Translations under genes and position numbers: made by a program
Shown here: positions 26,286 through 33,399 of the stretch, one piece after another
Position numbering within the stretch: position 1 is the first letter of the stretch
Layout: each line of letters opens with the position of its first letter
The notes under the pieces: generated by a model
Seen by the model: only the letters and a program-made list of their open reading frames with translations
What the model was told of the DNA's origin: nothing
The model's database searches: none
Assembly: GCF_900188165.1 (NCBI RefSeq)
Contig: NZ_FZOS01000018.1
Location: 1 to 64,000 of the forward strand
DNA: 64,000 nt
Direction: 5' to 3'
Source of the DNA: Edaphosphingomonas laterariae
GTDB lineage: Bacteria; Pseudomonadota; Alphaproteobacteria; Sphingomonadales; Sphingomonadaceae

Positions 26286-26537
26286 TCAGTCGCGGTGGCG
26301 GAGCGCTTCGATCTCGCGATCGAGCGAGACGCCGCGATTGGTGTCGGTGGCGATGCGTTCGAGCACGGCGACGCGTTCCTTGAGCGCCTTGATCTCGTCG
26401 CGCAGGCGATCGGCATCGGGATCGCGGACGGGGGCGCTGGCGGCTTCATCGTCGCGGCGATATTTGGCGCGGAGCACGCCCGCGATCGACACGATGAGGA
26501 CGATCGCCACGACCATCGAGAACGGGTTGTCAAACAT
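26286..26537 (-). CDS. Small membrane protein with psp-type coiled-coil tail
   Basis: 83 residues. A membrane helix (FSMVVAIVLIVSIAGVL) precedes KYRRDDEAAS and a coil, RLRDEIKALKERVAVLERIAT, which ends with LDREIEALRHRD. The LERI-T-D and EIEALR elements recur in the two preceding proteins and, in part, in PspC, so the group looks like paralogues. The gene sits between similar small genes and has GGGAGGCTTC before its start. Confidence 0.68.
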   Translation of the reverse strand: MFDNPFSMVVAIVLIVSIAGVLRAKYRRDDEAASAPVRDPDADRLRDEIKALKERVAVLERIATDTNRGVSLDREIEALRHRD

Positions 26538-26569
26538 CGGTGAAGCCTCCCTGCGGGCTCAAATCGGTT

Positions 26570-26899
26570 TCAGTTGGCCGGACCGCGCAGCCCTTCGATC
26601 TCGCGATCGAGGCGGTAGCTGGCGTCGGTGACGATGCGTTCGACCGTGGCGAGACGATCCTTGATCGAGCCGAGTTCCGCGCGGAGCTGGGCGTTCTCGC
26701 CAGACAGCAGGCGGATGCGTTCGATCATTTCCTCGTCCGGCCCCTTGGGATAGACGGCCTGGCCCCAGGCGCCATCCAGCGGATAGCCGTTCTTGACCCT
26801 GAGCCAGGTGGTGATGACCCAGCCCACCACGCCGATCACGCCAAGCAGCGCGATCACGGGGACCAGTTCGATCAGAAATGCAACTTTTCCGGGTTCCAT
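26570..26899 (-). CDS. PspB-like membrane coiled-coil protein, paralogue A
   Basis: 109 residues. The membrane helix IELVPVIALLGVIGVVGWVIT is followed by TWLRVKNGYPLDGAWGQ, a motif it shares with the next gene upstream (TWIRAKHGYPVEG). A coiled coil (ERIRLLSGENAQLRAELGSIKDRLATV) ends ERIVTDASYRLDREIEGLR. The layout is that of PspB with an inserted linker. It is probably an inner-membrane partner in envelope-stress sensing, but that is inferred from position. Confidence 0.72.
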   Translation of the reverse strand: MEPGKVAFLIELVPVIALLGVIGVVGWVITTWLRVKNGYPLDGAWGQAVYPKGPDEEMIERIRLLSGENAQLRAELGSIKDRLATVERIVTDASYRLDREIEGLRGPAN

Positions 26900-26965
26900 C
26901 CCTTGTTCCTCTCTATTGCCCGGCCGCGATCTTCGCCTTTTCGACGAACCGCAGGCCGGGTTCGA

Positions 26966-27259
26966 TCAACGCAGATTCTCGATCTCGTCACTCAGGCGGG
27001 CCGCCTTGTCGGTGACGATGCGTTCGAGGACGGCGATCCGCTCCTCCAGCCGCAGCACCTGATCCTTCAGCCGGCCGTTTTCGCTGGCCAGAAGCTCGAT
27101 CTTGCGATCGGTATCCGGCCCGCTGCCCTTGTGGACCATGCCGCCGAATTCACCTTCGACCGGATAGCCATGCTTGGCGCGGATCCAGGTGCTGATCAGC
27201 CAGCCGCCATAGCAGACCGCGATGATGGCGATGACGGCGATCGGAGAACCCCAGTTCAT
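26966..27259 (-). CDS. PspB-like membrane coiled-coil protein, paralogue B
   Basis: 97 residues. The helix SPIAVIAIIAVCYGGWLIS leads into TWIRAKHGYPVEGEFGG, then a coil (KIELLASENGRLKDQVLRLEERIAVL) and ERIVTDKAARLSDEIENLR at the very end. It is clearly related to the 109-residue protein next to it, which suggests a tandem duplication. The start has GGGAGAAGAG upstream. It follows pspC by 26 bases. Confidence 0.72.
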   Translation of the reverse strand: MNWGSPIAVIAIIAVCYGGWLISTWIRAKHGYPVEGEFGGMVHKGSGPDTDRKIELLASENGRLKDQVLRLEERIAVLERIVTDKAARLSDEIENLR

Positions 27260-27285
27260 CTCTCTTCTCCCATCAGGCCCGGCGA

Positions 27286-27666
27286 TCAGCGCAGGCTGTC
27301 AATCTCGTCGGCGAGCCGGCGATTATGGCTGGTGACGTAGATTTCGACGTCGGCGAGGCGGCGATCGATATCGCGGAAGCGGCTGCGGACATCGCGGACC
27401 GAGGCCGACGGCTTGGCGCGGACGCCCTGCCAGAACTTCGCTTCTTCGGGGTCGTCGTTGAATTCGCGCGGCTTGTTGGTCGCGGCCCAGCCGATGACCA
27501 GATAGGCCAGCGGCCCGATCGGCCCCATCGCGAAGATGGTGAGCAGAACCACGCCGATACGGACGAGCAGCACGTCGACCCCGGTATAATCGGCGATGCC
27601 GGAGCACACGCCCATCAACTTGCCGTTGCGCTTGTCGAGATAGAATTTGGTGCGGCGAGCGGACAT
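27286..27666 (-). CDS. pspC: Phage-shock protein C with coiled-coil extension
   Basis: 126 residues from the ATG at 27666. FYLDKRNGKLMGVCSGIADYTGVDVLLVRIG is a PspC domain, with the membrane helix VVLLTIFAMGPIGPLAYLVIGW and a cytoplasmic tail. The last 25 residues (DVEIYVTSHNRRLADEIDSLR) repeat the coil signature of the small proteins downstream. PspC binds PspB and the regulators PspA and PspF at the inner membrane. Good ribosome binding site GGAGGGAAAG. Confidence 0.9.
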   Translation of the reverse strand: MSARRTKFYLDKRNGKLMGVCSGIADYTGVDVLLVRIGVVLLTIFAMGPIGPLAYLVIGWAATNKPREFNDDPEEAKFWQGVRAKPSASVRDVRSRFRDIDRRLADVEIYVTSHNRRLADEIDSLR

Positions 27667-27694
27667 TGGTCTTTCCCTCCTGTTGGCAGCCAGC

Positions 27695-28009
27695 TCAGCG
27701 GCGATCGCTGCGGCGCCAGTTTTCGATACGCTCGGGTTCGTCGACCCGGCGAAAGCTTGCATCGCGATCCCGCTCGCCAAGCTGGTCGGGGCGGAAATCG
27801 GGATTGTCGGCGGCGATGATGCGTTCGATCGAACGGAGCCGATCATCGAGCCGGCGGGCGGTGTCGTGGAGTTCGTCGAGGAGGTTTTCGTCCTCGACCG
27901 TCAGGCTGCTCGAACGCTTCCACTGAGTGACATAATGGAAGATCACCCAGGGCAGGCCGATGAACAGCATGCCCACGATCACGATCGGAAGGAGCACGTC
28001 TTCCATCAT
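27695..28009 (-). CDS. pspB: Phage-shock protein B
   Basis: 104 residues. The membrane helix VLLPIVIVGMLFIGLPWVIFHYV and TQWKRSSSLTVEDENLLDELHDTARRLDDRLRSIERI are diagnostic for PspB, with the usual coil after a short linker. The C-terminal tail after RIIAADNP is Arg/Asp-rich and longer than in enterobacteria. The stop of pspA lies 4 bases upstream of this start, consistent with one transcript. Confidence 0.92.
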   Translation of the reverse strand: MMEDVLLPIVIVGMLFIGLPWVIFHYVTQWKRSSSLTVEDENLLDELHDTARRLDDRLRSIERIIAADNPDFRPDQLGERDRDASFRRVDEPERIENWRRSDRR

Positions 28010-28013
28010 CGGA

Positions 28014-28688
28014 TCAGCCCTCCTGCTTGCCGGCGGCCTTCGCCTTCAGCGCCGCCAGTTCGGCTTCAACCTTTTCGGAAGAGCGCAGTTCGGCGATCTC
28101 TTCCTCCAGGCTCTTGGGCGTGGCGCCCAGGCCGGCGGCTTCGGCGCGGCCTTCCGCCCAGTCGACGCGGCGTTCCAGCATGTCGAAACGGCTGAACGCT
28201 TCGTCCATCTTCGGGCCGGCATAGATTTCGCGCATGCGCAGCCGGTTGTTGGCGCTTTCCATGCGGGCGACGATCGAATTCTGCCGGGCGCGCGCTTCGC
28301 GCAGCTTGCCCTGGAGCTTGGCGATATCGGCTTCGGACGCCTTCAGGCTTTCGTCAAGCACGTTGATCTCGTCGGCCAGCTGTTCGCCCAGATCGGCCGC
28401 CTTCTGCTTTTCGACGAGCGCCGCCTTGGCAAGGTCCTCGCGGCCCTTGGACAGCGCCAGCTCGGCCTTTTCGACCCAGCTCGCCTGCACATTTTCCAGC
28501 TTGGCGATCTGGCGGCGCATCTCCTTCTGATCGGCGATGCTGCGCGCCGCAGACGCGCGGACCTCGACCAGCGTCTCCTCCATCTCGAGGATGATCATGC
28601 GGATCATCTTCGCCGGGTCTTCCGCCTTATCAAGAAGATCGGTGACGTTGGCGGCGATGATGTCCCGGGTGCGGGAGAAGATACCCAT
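28014..28688 (-). CDS. pspA: Phage-shock protein A (PspA/IM30)
   Basis: 224 residues, nearly all helical coiled coil. MGIFSRTRDIIAANVTDLLDKAEDPAKMIRMIILEMEETL is the amphipathic membrane-binding N-terminus. QQ- and KE-rich heptads then run to about residue 190, followed by SLEEEIAELRSSEKVEAELAAL. PspA is an ESCRT-III-like protein that supports damaged inner membrane and, in the basal state, inhibits PspF. Start preceded by GGAGTAACGACC. Confidence 0.95.
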   Translation of the reverse strand: MGIFSRTRDIIAANVTDLLDKAEDPAKMIRMIILEMEETLVEVRASAARSIADQKEMRRQIAKLENVQASWVEKAELALSKGREDLAKAALVEKQKAADLGEQLADEINVLDESLKASEADIAKLQGKLREARARQNSIVARMESANNRLRMREIYAGPKMDEAFSRFDMLERRVDWAEGRAEAAGLGATPKSLEEEIAELRSSEKVEAELAALKAKAAGKQEG

Positions 28689-28769
28689 GGTCGTTACTCC
28701 TTCAGAACTTCTTCACGTGGCGGCCGGGGCGGATCTAAGGGAAATCCGCCCCGGCCTGGTTGACGCCGT

Positions 28770-29279
28770 TCAGCCGATCGGCAGCGCGGCGGTCTCGACG
28801 TCCTTGGCCTTGCGCGGCGCCGCGGCGAGCCGTTCGGCAAGCTGGCGTTCGCGGGCCGCATAATGCGGGTTGGCGGCGGTGCCGAAGTGGACTTCCATGT
28901 TCACCGTCTGCGCCTGGCCACGCAGGCCTTCGGGGAAGGCCGGATACGCGATGGCGTTGGCGACGCGGACCGCTTCGCGATCGATCGAGCCATTGCCGCT
29001 CGACCGGGCGACGCTGGCGCCGGTGAATGCGCCGGCGGCGTCGAAGCTGATCTGGACCCGCGCCGTGGCCGCGTCACCCCGGAAGGTGGACGGTGCCCGC
29101 AGCTCGGCGTCGATCTGCTGGCTGACATCCAGCGCCCAGTCGCTGATCGTGAGCGGGGCATTGGCTTCGGCCGCACGGGCCGGGCCAACCGCGCCCATCA
29201 CGCAAGCGGCGGAGAGCAGAAGCGCGCCGGCCGAAGAGACCGCGATGCGCTGGAAATCGATGGTGTCGAACTTCAGCAT
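28770..29279 (-). CDS. TonB C-terminal-like exported protein, first gene of the psp transcript
   Basis: 169 residues from the ATG at 29279, which follows GGGAGGTAGTT. A signal peptide (VSSAGALLLSAACVMGAVGPARAAEA) is followed by a domain of the TonB C-terminal type: VSQQIDAELRAPSTFRGD, ARVQISFDAAGAFTGASVARSSGNGSIDREAVR, ANAIAYPAFPEGL. No proline-rich membrane-spanning arm is present, so it is not an energy-coupling TonB. It lies between the sigma-54 promoter and pspA. In described psp operons pspA normally comes first. Confidence 0.78.
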   Translation of the reverse strand: MLKFDTIDFQRIAVSSAGALLLSAACVMGAVGPARAAEANAPLTISDWALDVSQQIDAELRAPSTFRGDAATARVQISFDAAGAFTGASVARSSGNGSIDREAVRVANAIAYPAFPEGLRGQAQTVNMEVHFGTAANPHYAARERQLAERLAAAPRKAKDVETAALPIG

Positions 29280-29345
29280 AACTACCTCCCTGAACCTGTT
29301 CCCTGAACCTTGCGCCCGGCTTGTTGCCGAGCTTGTCCTGTTCAT

Positions 29346-29361
29346 TGCAGGAGGCGTGCCA
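29346..29361 (-). promoter_or_regulatory. Sigma-54 promoter of the psp transcript
   Basis: Read on the minus strand the sequence is TGGCACGCCTCCTGCA. It has GG and GC ten bases apart as needed for the -24/-12 elements, and it matches the consensus TGGCAC-N5-TTGC in all but one position. It lies 67 bases before the ATG of the TonB-like gene. The divergent activator gene pspF is a sigma-54 enhancer-binding protein. Confidence 0.88.
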
Positions 29362-29382
29362 AGTGGAAAAATCGCCGGAAAA

Positions 29383-29454
29383 CCGCCAATTTTTCTGAAT
29401 GGCGGAGCGATTGGCATGATTGTCTGTTGCCAAATGTTGGGAAAATGCGCCAAC
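29383..29454. promoter_or_regulatory. Candidate PspF enhancer sites (inverted repeats)
   Basis: Two inverted repeats with identical 11-base spacing, CCGCCA/TGGCGG (29383-29405) and TTGGCA/TGCCAA (29411-29433), lie 28 bases apart centre to centre. A shorter one, GTTGG/CCAAC, follows at 29436-29454. They start about 22 bases upstream of the -24 element, where enhancers for sigma-54 activators sit. Binding by PspF is inferred. Confidence 0.55.
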
Positions 29455-29530
29455 TGTAAGTAGGAAGATTTCCCCGGTCGTCGTTCGCGCCCTCGCGGCC
29501 TCGACGATCGGGGGCAGGAGGCGGCAACGG

Positions 29531-30580
29531 ATGGATCGCGACAACCAGTTTATCGGCCAGTCGCTGGCGTTCCTCGATTCCGTCGAGCGGGCGAGCCGGG
29601 CGGCGGGGCTCAACCGGCCGGTGCTGGTGATCGGCGAGCGCGGCACGGGCAAGGAACTGGTGGCCGAACGCCTCCACCGCCTCAGCCCGCGATGGAGCGG
29701 CCCGCTGGTGACGCTGAACTGCGCCGCGCTGCCCGAAACGCTGATCGAGGCCGAATTGTTCGGCCATGAGGCGGGCGCCTTCACCGGCGCGACCAAGGCA
29801 CGCGCCGGCCGCTTCGAGGAGGCGGATGGCGGCACGCTGTTCCTGGACGAGCTGGCGACGATGTCCGCCGGCGCGCAGGAGCGGCTGTTGCGCGCGGTGG
29901 AATATGGCGAGGTGACGCGGATCGGATCGAGCCGGCCGGTGCGCGTCGACGTGCGCATCGTCGCGGCGACCAACGAACATCTGCCGACATTGGTGGAGGA
30001 GGGGCGGTTCCGCGCCGACCTGCTCGACCGGCTGAGCTTCGAGGTGGTGACGCTGCCGCCGCTGCGCGTGCGCGAAGGCGACGTGCCGGTGCTGGCCGAT
30101 CATTTCGGCCGGCGGATGGCGGCCGAGCTGGACTGGCCGTTCTGGCCCGGTTTCGGCGTGGCGGCCAGCGAGGCGCTGTTGACGCATGACTGGCCGGGCA
30201 ATGTGCGCGAACTGCGCAACGTGGTCGAACGCGCGGTCTATCGCTGGGACGATCCCGACCGGCCGGTGGATGCCATCCAGTTCGATCCGTTCGATTCGCC
30301 CTGGCAGCCCAAGGGATCGGCGGCCAAGCGGCAGGCGGAGGCGGCGGTGCCGCATGTCATGGTCGCCCCCGCGCCGGCGGCGGCGTCATCCGCTACGATC
30401 GCGCTCGATTGCGACGATTTCCGCGCCGCCTGCGACGCGCATGAAAAGGCGCTGCTGGAAGCCGCGCTCCGCCGCTGCCGCTACAATCAGCGGGCGACGG
30501 CGGCGCAGCTGAAGCTGAGCTACGATCAGCTGCGCCACGCACTGCGCCGCCACGACCTGATCGACCGCAAAAGCGACTGA
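29531..30580 (+). CDS. pspF: Psp operon sigma-54-dependent activator
   Basis: 349 residues from the ATG at 29531. There is no receiver domain. VLVIGERGTGKELVAERLH is Walker A near residue 35, GAFTGATKARAGRFEEADGGTLFLDEL holds the sigma-54-contacting GAFTGA loop and Walker B, and HDWPGNVRELRNVVERAVYRW follows. A C-terminal Fis-type helix-turn-helix covers ALRRCRYNQRATAAQLKLSYDQLRHALRRH. This is the PspF architecture. It is divergent from the operon it should control, so both promoters share the 250-base gap. Confidence 0.93.
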   Translation: MDRDNQFIGQSLAFLDSVERASRAAGLNRPVLVIGERGTGKELVAERLHRLSPRWSGPLVTLNCAALPETLIEAELFGHEAGAFTGATKARAGRFEEADGGTLFLDELATMSAGAQERLLRAVEYGEVTRIGSSRPVRVDVRIVAATNEHLPTLVEEGRFRADLLDRLSFEVVTLPPLRVREGDVPVLADHFGRRMAAELDWPFWPGFGVAASEALLTHDWPGNVRELRNVVERAVYRWDDPDRPVDAIQFDPFDSPWQPKGSAAKRQAEAAVPHVMVAPAPAAASSATIALDCDDFRAACDAHEKALLEAALRRCRYNQRATAAQLKLSYDQLRHALRRHDLIDRKSD

Positions 30581-30795
30581 ACGCCCTTCATGCTGGCATG
30601 GCGTGCTGGCATGGCGAAATGTGCGACGGGCAGCGGATGGCGGATTATGTCGGCCGCTATATCCGGGGTGGGGATGGCGCCCGCGCGGCCTGATCCGCGA
30701 TCGAAAAATCTTGTCAGCTCATGAAGATTTTCAGTGGGACGAATCCGCCGGGGGTTCGTTACAGGGCCAGTGCGTCACACCCTCCGGAGGTATCA

Positions 30796-31422
30796 ATGGC
30801 TTTCATTCTTCCCCCCCTGCCGTATGCCAAGGACGCGCTCGTCCCCCATATGTCGGCCGAGACGTTCGATTATCACCATGGCAAGCATCACAATGCCTAT
30901 GTCGAAAAGGTCAACGGCTGGATCGACGAAAAGGGCCTCGCAGGGCTGTCGCTGATCGACGTCACCAAGAAGGCGAAGGACACGGGCGACAAGGGGCTGT
31001 TCAACAACGCCGCGCAGGTCTGGAACCACACCTTCTTCTGGAACGGCCTCGCGCCGGCCGGTTCGACCAAGCCGTCGGACAAGCTGCAGGGCCTGATCGA
31101 CGCGGGCTTCGGTTCGACCGACGCGCTGATCGAGAAGCTGGCGGCGGAGGCCGTGGGCCATTTCGCCAGCGGCTGGGCCTGGCTGCTGCTGAAGGGCGAC
31201 AAGCTGGTCGTCACGTCCTACCACGATGCCGACACGCCGATCGTGCATGACGATGGCGTGCCGCTGCTCACGCTCGACGTGTGGGAACATGCTTATTACA
31301 TCGACTATCGCAACGCGCGGCCGAAGTTCGCCGATACGGTGCTCAAGAACATCGTGAACTGGGACTTCGTGTCGCAGAACCTGGACGGGCAGGGCGCCAG
31401 CCGCGCCGACCAGCAGCAGTAA
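30796..31422 (+). CDS. sodB: Superoxide dismutase (Fe type)
   Basis: 208 residues, start ATG preceded by GGAGGTATCA. FDYHHGKHHNAYVEKVNGW, AAQVWNHTFFWNGL, GSGWAW-type HFASGWAWLLLKG and LLTLDVWEHAYYIDYRN carry the metal-binding His, Asp and His residues; DVWEHAYY is the Fe/Mn-SOD signature. The Gly-Ser-Trp-like active-site context and WNHTFFW favour the iron enzyme. It removes superoxide in the cytoplasm. No operon partner is evident. Confidence 0.94.
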   Translation: MAFILPPLPYAKDALVPHMSAETFDYHHGKHHNAYVEKVNGWIDEKGLAGLSLIDVTKKAKDTGDKGLFNNAAQVWNHTFFWNGLAPAGSTKPSDKLQGLIDAGFGSTDALIEKLAAEAVGHFASGWAWLLLKGDKLVVTSYHDADTPIVHDDGVPLLTLDVWEHAYYIDYRNARPKFADTVLKNIVNWDFVSQNLDGQGASRADQQQ

Positions 31423-31468
31423 GACTGCGGATTAACGCCCGATAACAGGGCGATAAAGCACGCGTTCA

Positions 31469-31513
31469 GTCCACTTCTCCCAATCCTGCCAACGGACTTG
31501 AGGAGAAGTGGAC
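31469..31513 (+). promoter_or_regulatory. Hairpin that would bury a ribosome binding site
   Basis: GTCCACTTCTCC (31469-31480) is perfectly complementary to GGAGAAGTGGAC (31502-31513), with a 21-base loop. The right arm contains the Shine-Dalgarno GGAG and ends one base before the ATG at 31514. If transcribed, the hairpin would hide the start of the following gene. A role as thermosensor or as a target of an activator is inferred. Confidence 0.6.
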
Positions 31514-31833
31514 ATGCGTAAACTGATGATCGCGATCGGCCTTGCCGCGGCCTTGCCGCGGCCTTGCCGGCGGCCGCCACCATCGCCCCCACCGCGGCTG
31601 CCGCCCATGGCTGGAACGACCGCCACGACGCGCGATCGGATTATCGTCGCGATGTCCGCGATGCCCGCCGGGATTATGAGCGCGCGTTGCGCCGTGCCGA
31701 CAATCGCCGCGAAGTCGCCCAGGCGCGCCGCGCCTATCAGCGTGATCTGCGCGAGGCGCGCCGCGATTATCACCGTGATGGCCGCTACGACCGTTATGGC
31801 CATGACCGGCGCGATTATCGCAACGGCTGGTAA
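31514..31833 (+). pseudogene. Arg/Asp/Tyr-rich exported protein, frameshifted by an 11-base duplication
   Basis: Starting at ATG 31514 the reading begins MRKLMIAIGLAAAL, a normal signal peptide, then runs out of frame into Pro/Arg-rich nonsense. The real body, AAHGWNDRHDARSDYRRDVRDARR and on to YGHDRRDYRNGW, is in another frame. CCTTGCCGCGG occurs twice in tandem (31540-31561). Removing one copy joins the signal peptide to the body in frame (IGLAAALPAAATIAP). The intact protein would be about 102 residues and resemble small basic periplasmic RcnB-like proteins. It is either a lesion, phase switching, or an assembly error. Confidence 0.72.
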
Positions 31834-31861
31834 GCGGGGCTGAACCGCGCCCGCCGGTCGA

Positions 31862-32476
31862 TCAGCCTTGCGGCGGCACCGGCGGGTTATCGGTTTCGGG
31901 AATGGCGAGGCCGTGCTTCATCAGCATCGGCAGCTGGGCGATGCCGAAGATGATCGAAACGATGGTGAGCCCCCAGGTCTTGATCGTCAGCCATTCGCCG
32001 AACGACACGGTGTAGCGCAGCACCTCGTTCGCCGCCGCCATGGCGAGGAAGAACCACGCCCAGTTGCGCGACAGCTTGAGCCAGCCGGTTTCGGACAGCC
32101 CGTCATAGGCGGCTTCGAGCACATATTTGAGCATCGGCTTGCCGCGCCACAGCCCGACGAACAGCAGCCCGGCAAGCCCGGTATAGATGATCGTCGGCTT
32201 GATCTGGATGAAGCGTTCGTCGTGCAGATAGATGGTCAGGCCGCCAAAGCCGATCACCAGCACCGCCGTAAGCCACAGCATCGGCGAGACATGGCCGAGC
32301 TTGATCTTCGACACGAGCAGGGCTGCGAGGATCGCGACCATGAACACGCCCGTGCCGATGAACACGCCGTAGAATTTATAGGCGAGGAAGAAGATCAGCA
32401 GCGGCCCGAAATCGAGCGCGAGGCCGAGACCGCCGGCGGCTTTCTTCTTGGTCGGTTGAGCCGTCACGTCGGTCAT
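31862..32476 (-). CDS. yciB: Inner membrane septation-type protein YciB/IspZ
   Basis: 204 residues with about five membrane helices, for example LDFGPLLIFFLAYKFYG, TGVFMVAILAALLVSKI and PMLWLTAVLVIGFGGLTIYLHD. FGPLLIFFLAYK and GYxL-type NEVLRYTVSFGEWLTIKTWGL match the intracellular septation protein A family. It is an inner-membrane protein linked to envelope biogenesis and division. Its ATG overlaps the ftsY stop; together with ftsY, mtaB and dapF it forms one coupled unit. Confidence 0.92.
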   Translation of the reverse strand: MTDVTAQPTKKKAAGGLGLALDFGPLLIFFLAYKFYGVFIGTGVFMVAILAALLVSKIKLGHVSPMLWLTAVLVIGFGGLTIYLHDERFIQIKPTIIYTGLAGLLFVGLWRGKPMLKYVLEAAYDGLSETGWLKLSRNWAWFFLAMAAANEVLRYTVSFGEWLTIKTWGLTIVSIIFGIAQLPMLMKHGLAIPETDNPPVPPQG

Positions 32477-33399
32477 TTCTTGGCACCCGCTATCGCCCGC
32501 GCGACTTCCACCGCGTCGAACGGCCTGAGATCATCCAGCCCTTCGCCCACGCCGATCGCGTGGACGGGCAGGCCATATTTTTCCGCCGCCGCGACGAGCA
32601 CGCCGCCGCGCGCCGTGCCGTCGAGCTTCGTCATCACCAGCCCCGTGACGCCCGCCGTATCGCGGAACACCTCGATCTGGTTGAGCGCGTTCTGGCCCGT
32701 CGTCGCATCGAGCACGAGAACAACGTCGTGCGGCGCCGCCGGGTTCAATCGTCCCAACACCCGCCTGATCTTGGACAATTCGTCCATCAGGCCAGCCTTG
32801 TTCTGCAAACGACCGGCCGTATCGACGATCAGCACGTCGATGCCGGTGGCGGTGCCCTGCTTGACGCCTTCGAACACCAGGCTGGCGGCGTCGCCGCCTT
32901 CCTTGCCGGATATGATCGGCACGCCGATGCGGTCCGCCCATACCTTGAGCTGGCCGATGGCGGCGGCGCGGAACGTATCGCCCGCGACCAGCATCACCGA
33001 ATAATCCTGCTCCTGCAGATAATGGGCGAGCTTGGCGATGGTGGTCGTCTTGCCCGATCCGTTGACGCCGATGACGAGGATCACCTGCGGCCGGGGAAAG
33101 GCCTCGATCTCCAGCGGCTTGGCGACGGGGGCGAGGATCTTCGCGACTTCCTGCGCAACGATTTCGCGGACTTCGGCTTCGTCGAGGCCCTTGTCGTAGC
33201 GTTCGTCGGCCAGCCGTTCGCGGACCCGCGATGCGGTGGCCGGGCCGAGATCGGAGGCGATCAACGCCTCCTCGATCTCGTCGAGCGTCGCCTTGTCGAG
33301 CGCGGCCTTGGTGAACAGGCCGGTGAGATTCTCGCCCAGCTTGTCGGACGTGCGGCGGAAGCCGCCGAGAATCTTTTGATGCCAGGGGGTGTCGGTCAT
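32473..33399 (-). CDS. ftsY: Signal recognition particle receptor
   Basis: 308 residues. The N-terminal helical NG domain begins FRRTSDKLGENLTGLF. The GTPase has G1 VIGVNGSGKTTTIAKLAHYL near residue 115, DTFRAAAIGQLKVWADR, G3 VDTAGRLQNKAGLMDEL, G4 TKLDGTARGGVL and GVGEGLDDLRPFDA at the end. The acidic A domain of the E. coli protein is missing, as is usual here. It docks ribosome-SRP complexes at the membrane. Its ATG overlaps the mtaB stop. Confidence 0.96.
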   Translation of the reverse strand: MTDTPWHQKILGGFRRTSDKLGENLTGLFTKAALDKATLDEIEEALIASDLGPATASRVRERLADERYDKGLDEAEVREIVAQEVAKILAPVAKPLEIEAFPRPQVILVIGVNGSGKTTTIAKLAHYLQEQDYSVMLVAGDTFRAAAIGQLKVWADRIGVPIISGKEGGDAASLVFEGVKQGTATGIDVLIVDTAGRLQNKAGLMDELSKIRRVLGRLNPAAPHDVVLVLDATTGQNALNQIEVFRDTAGVTGLVMTKLDGTARGGVLVAAAEKYGLPVHAIGVGEGLDDLRPFDAVEVARAIAGAKK

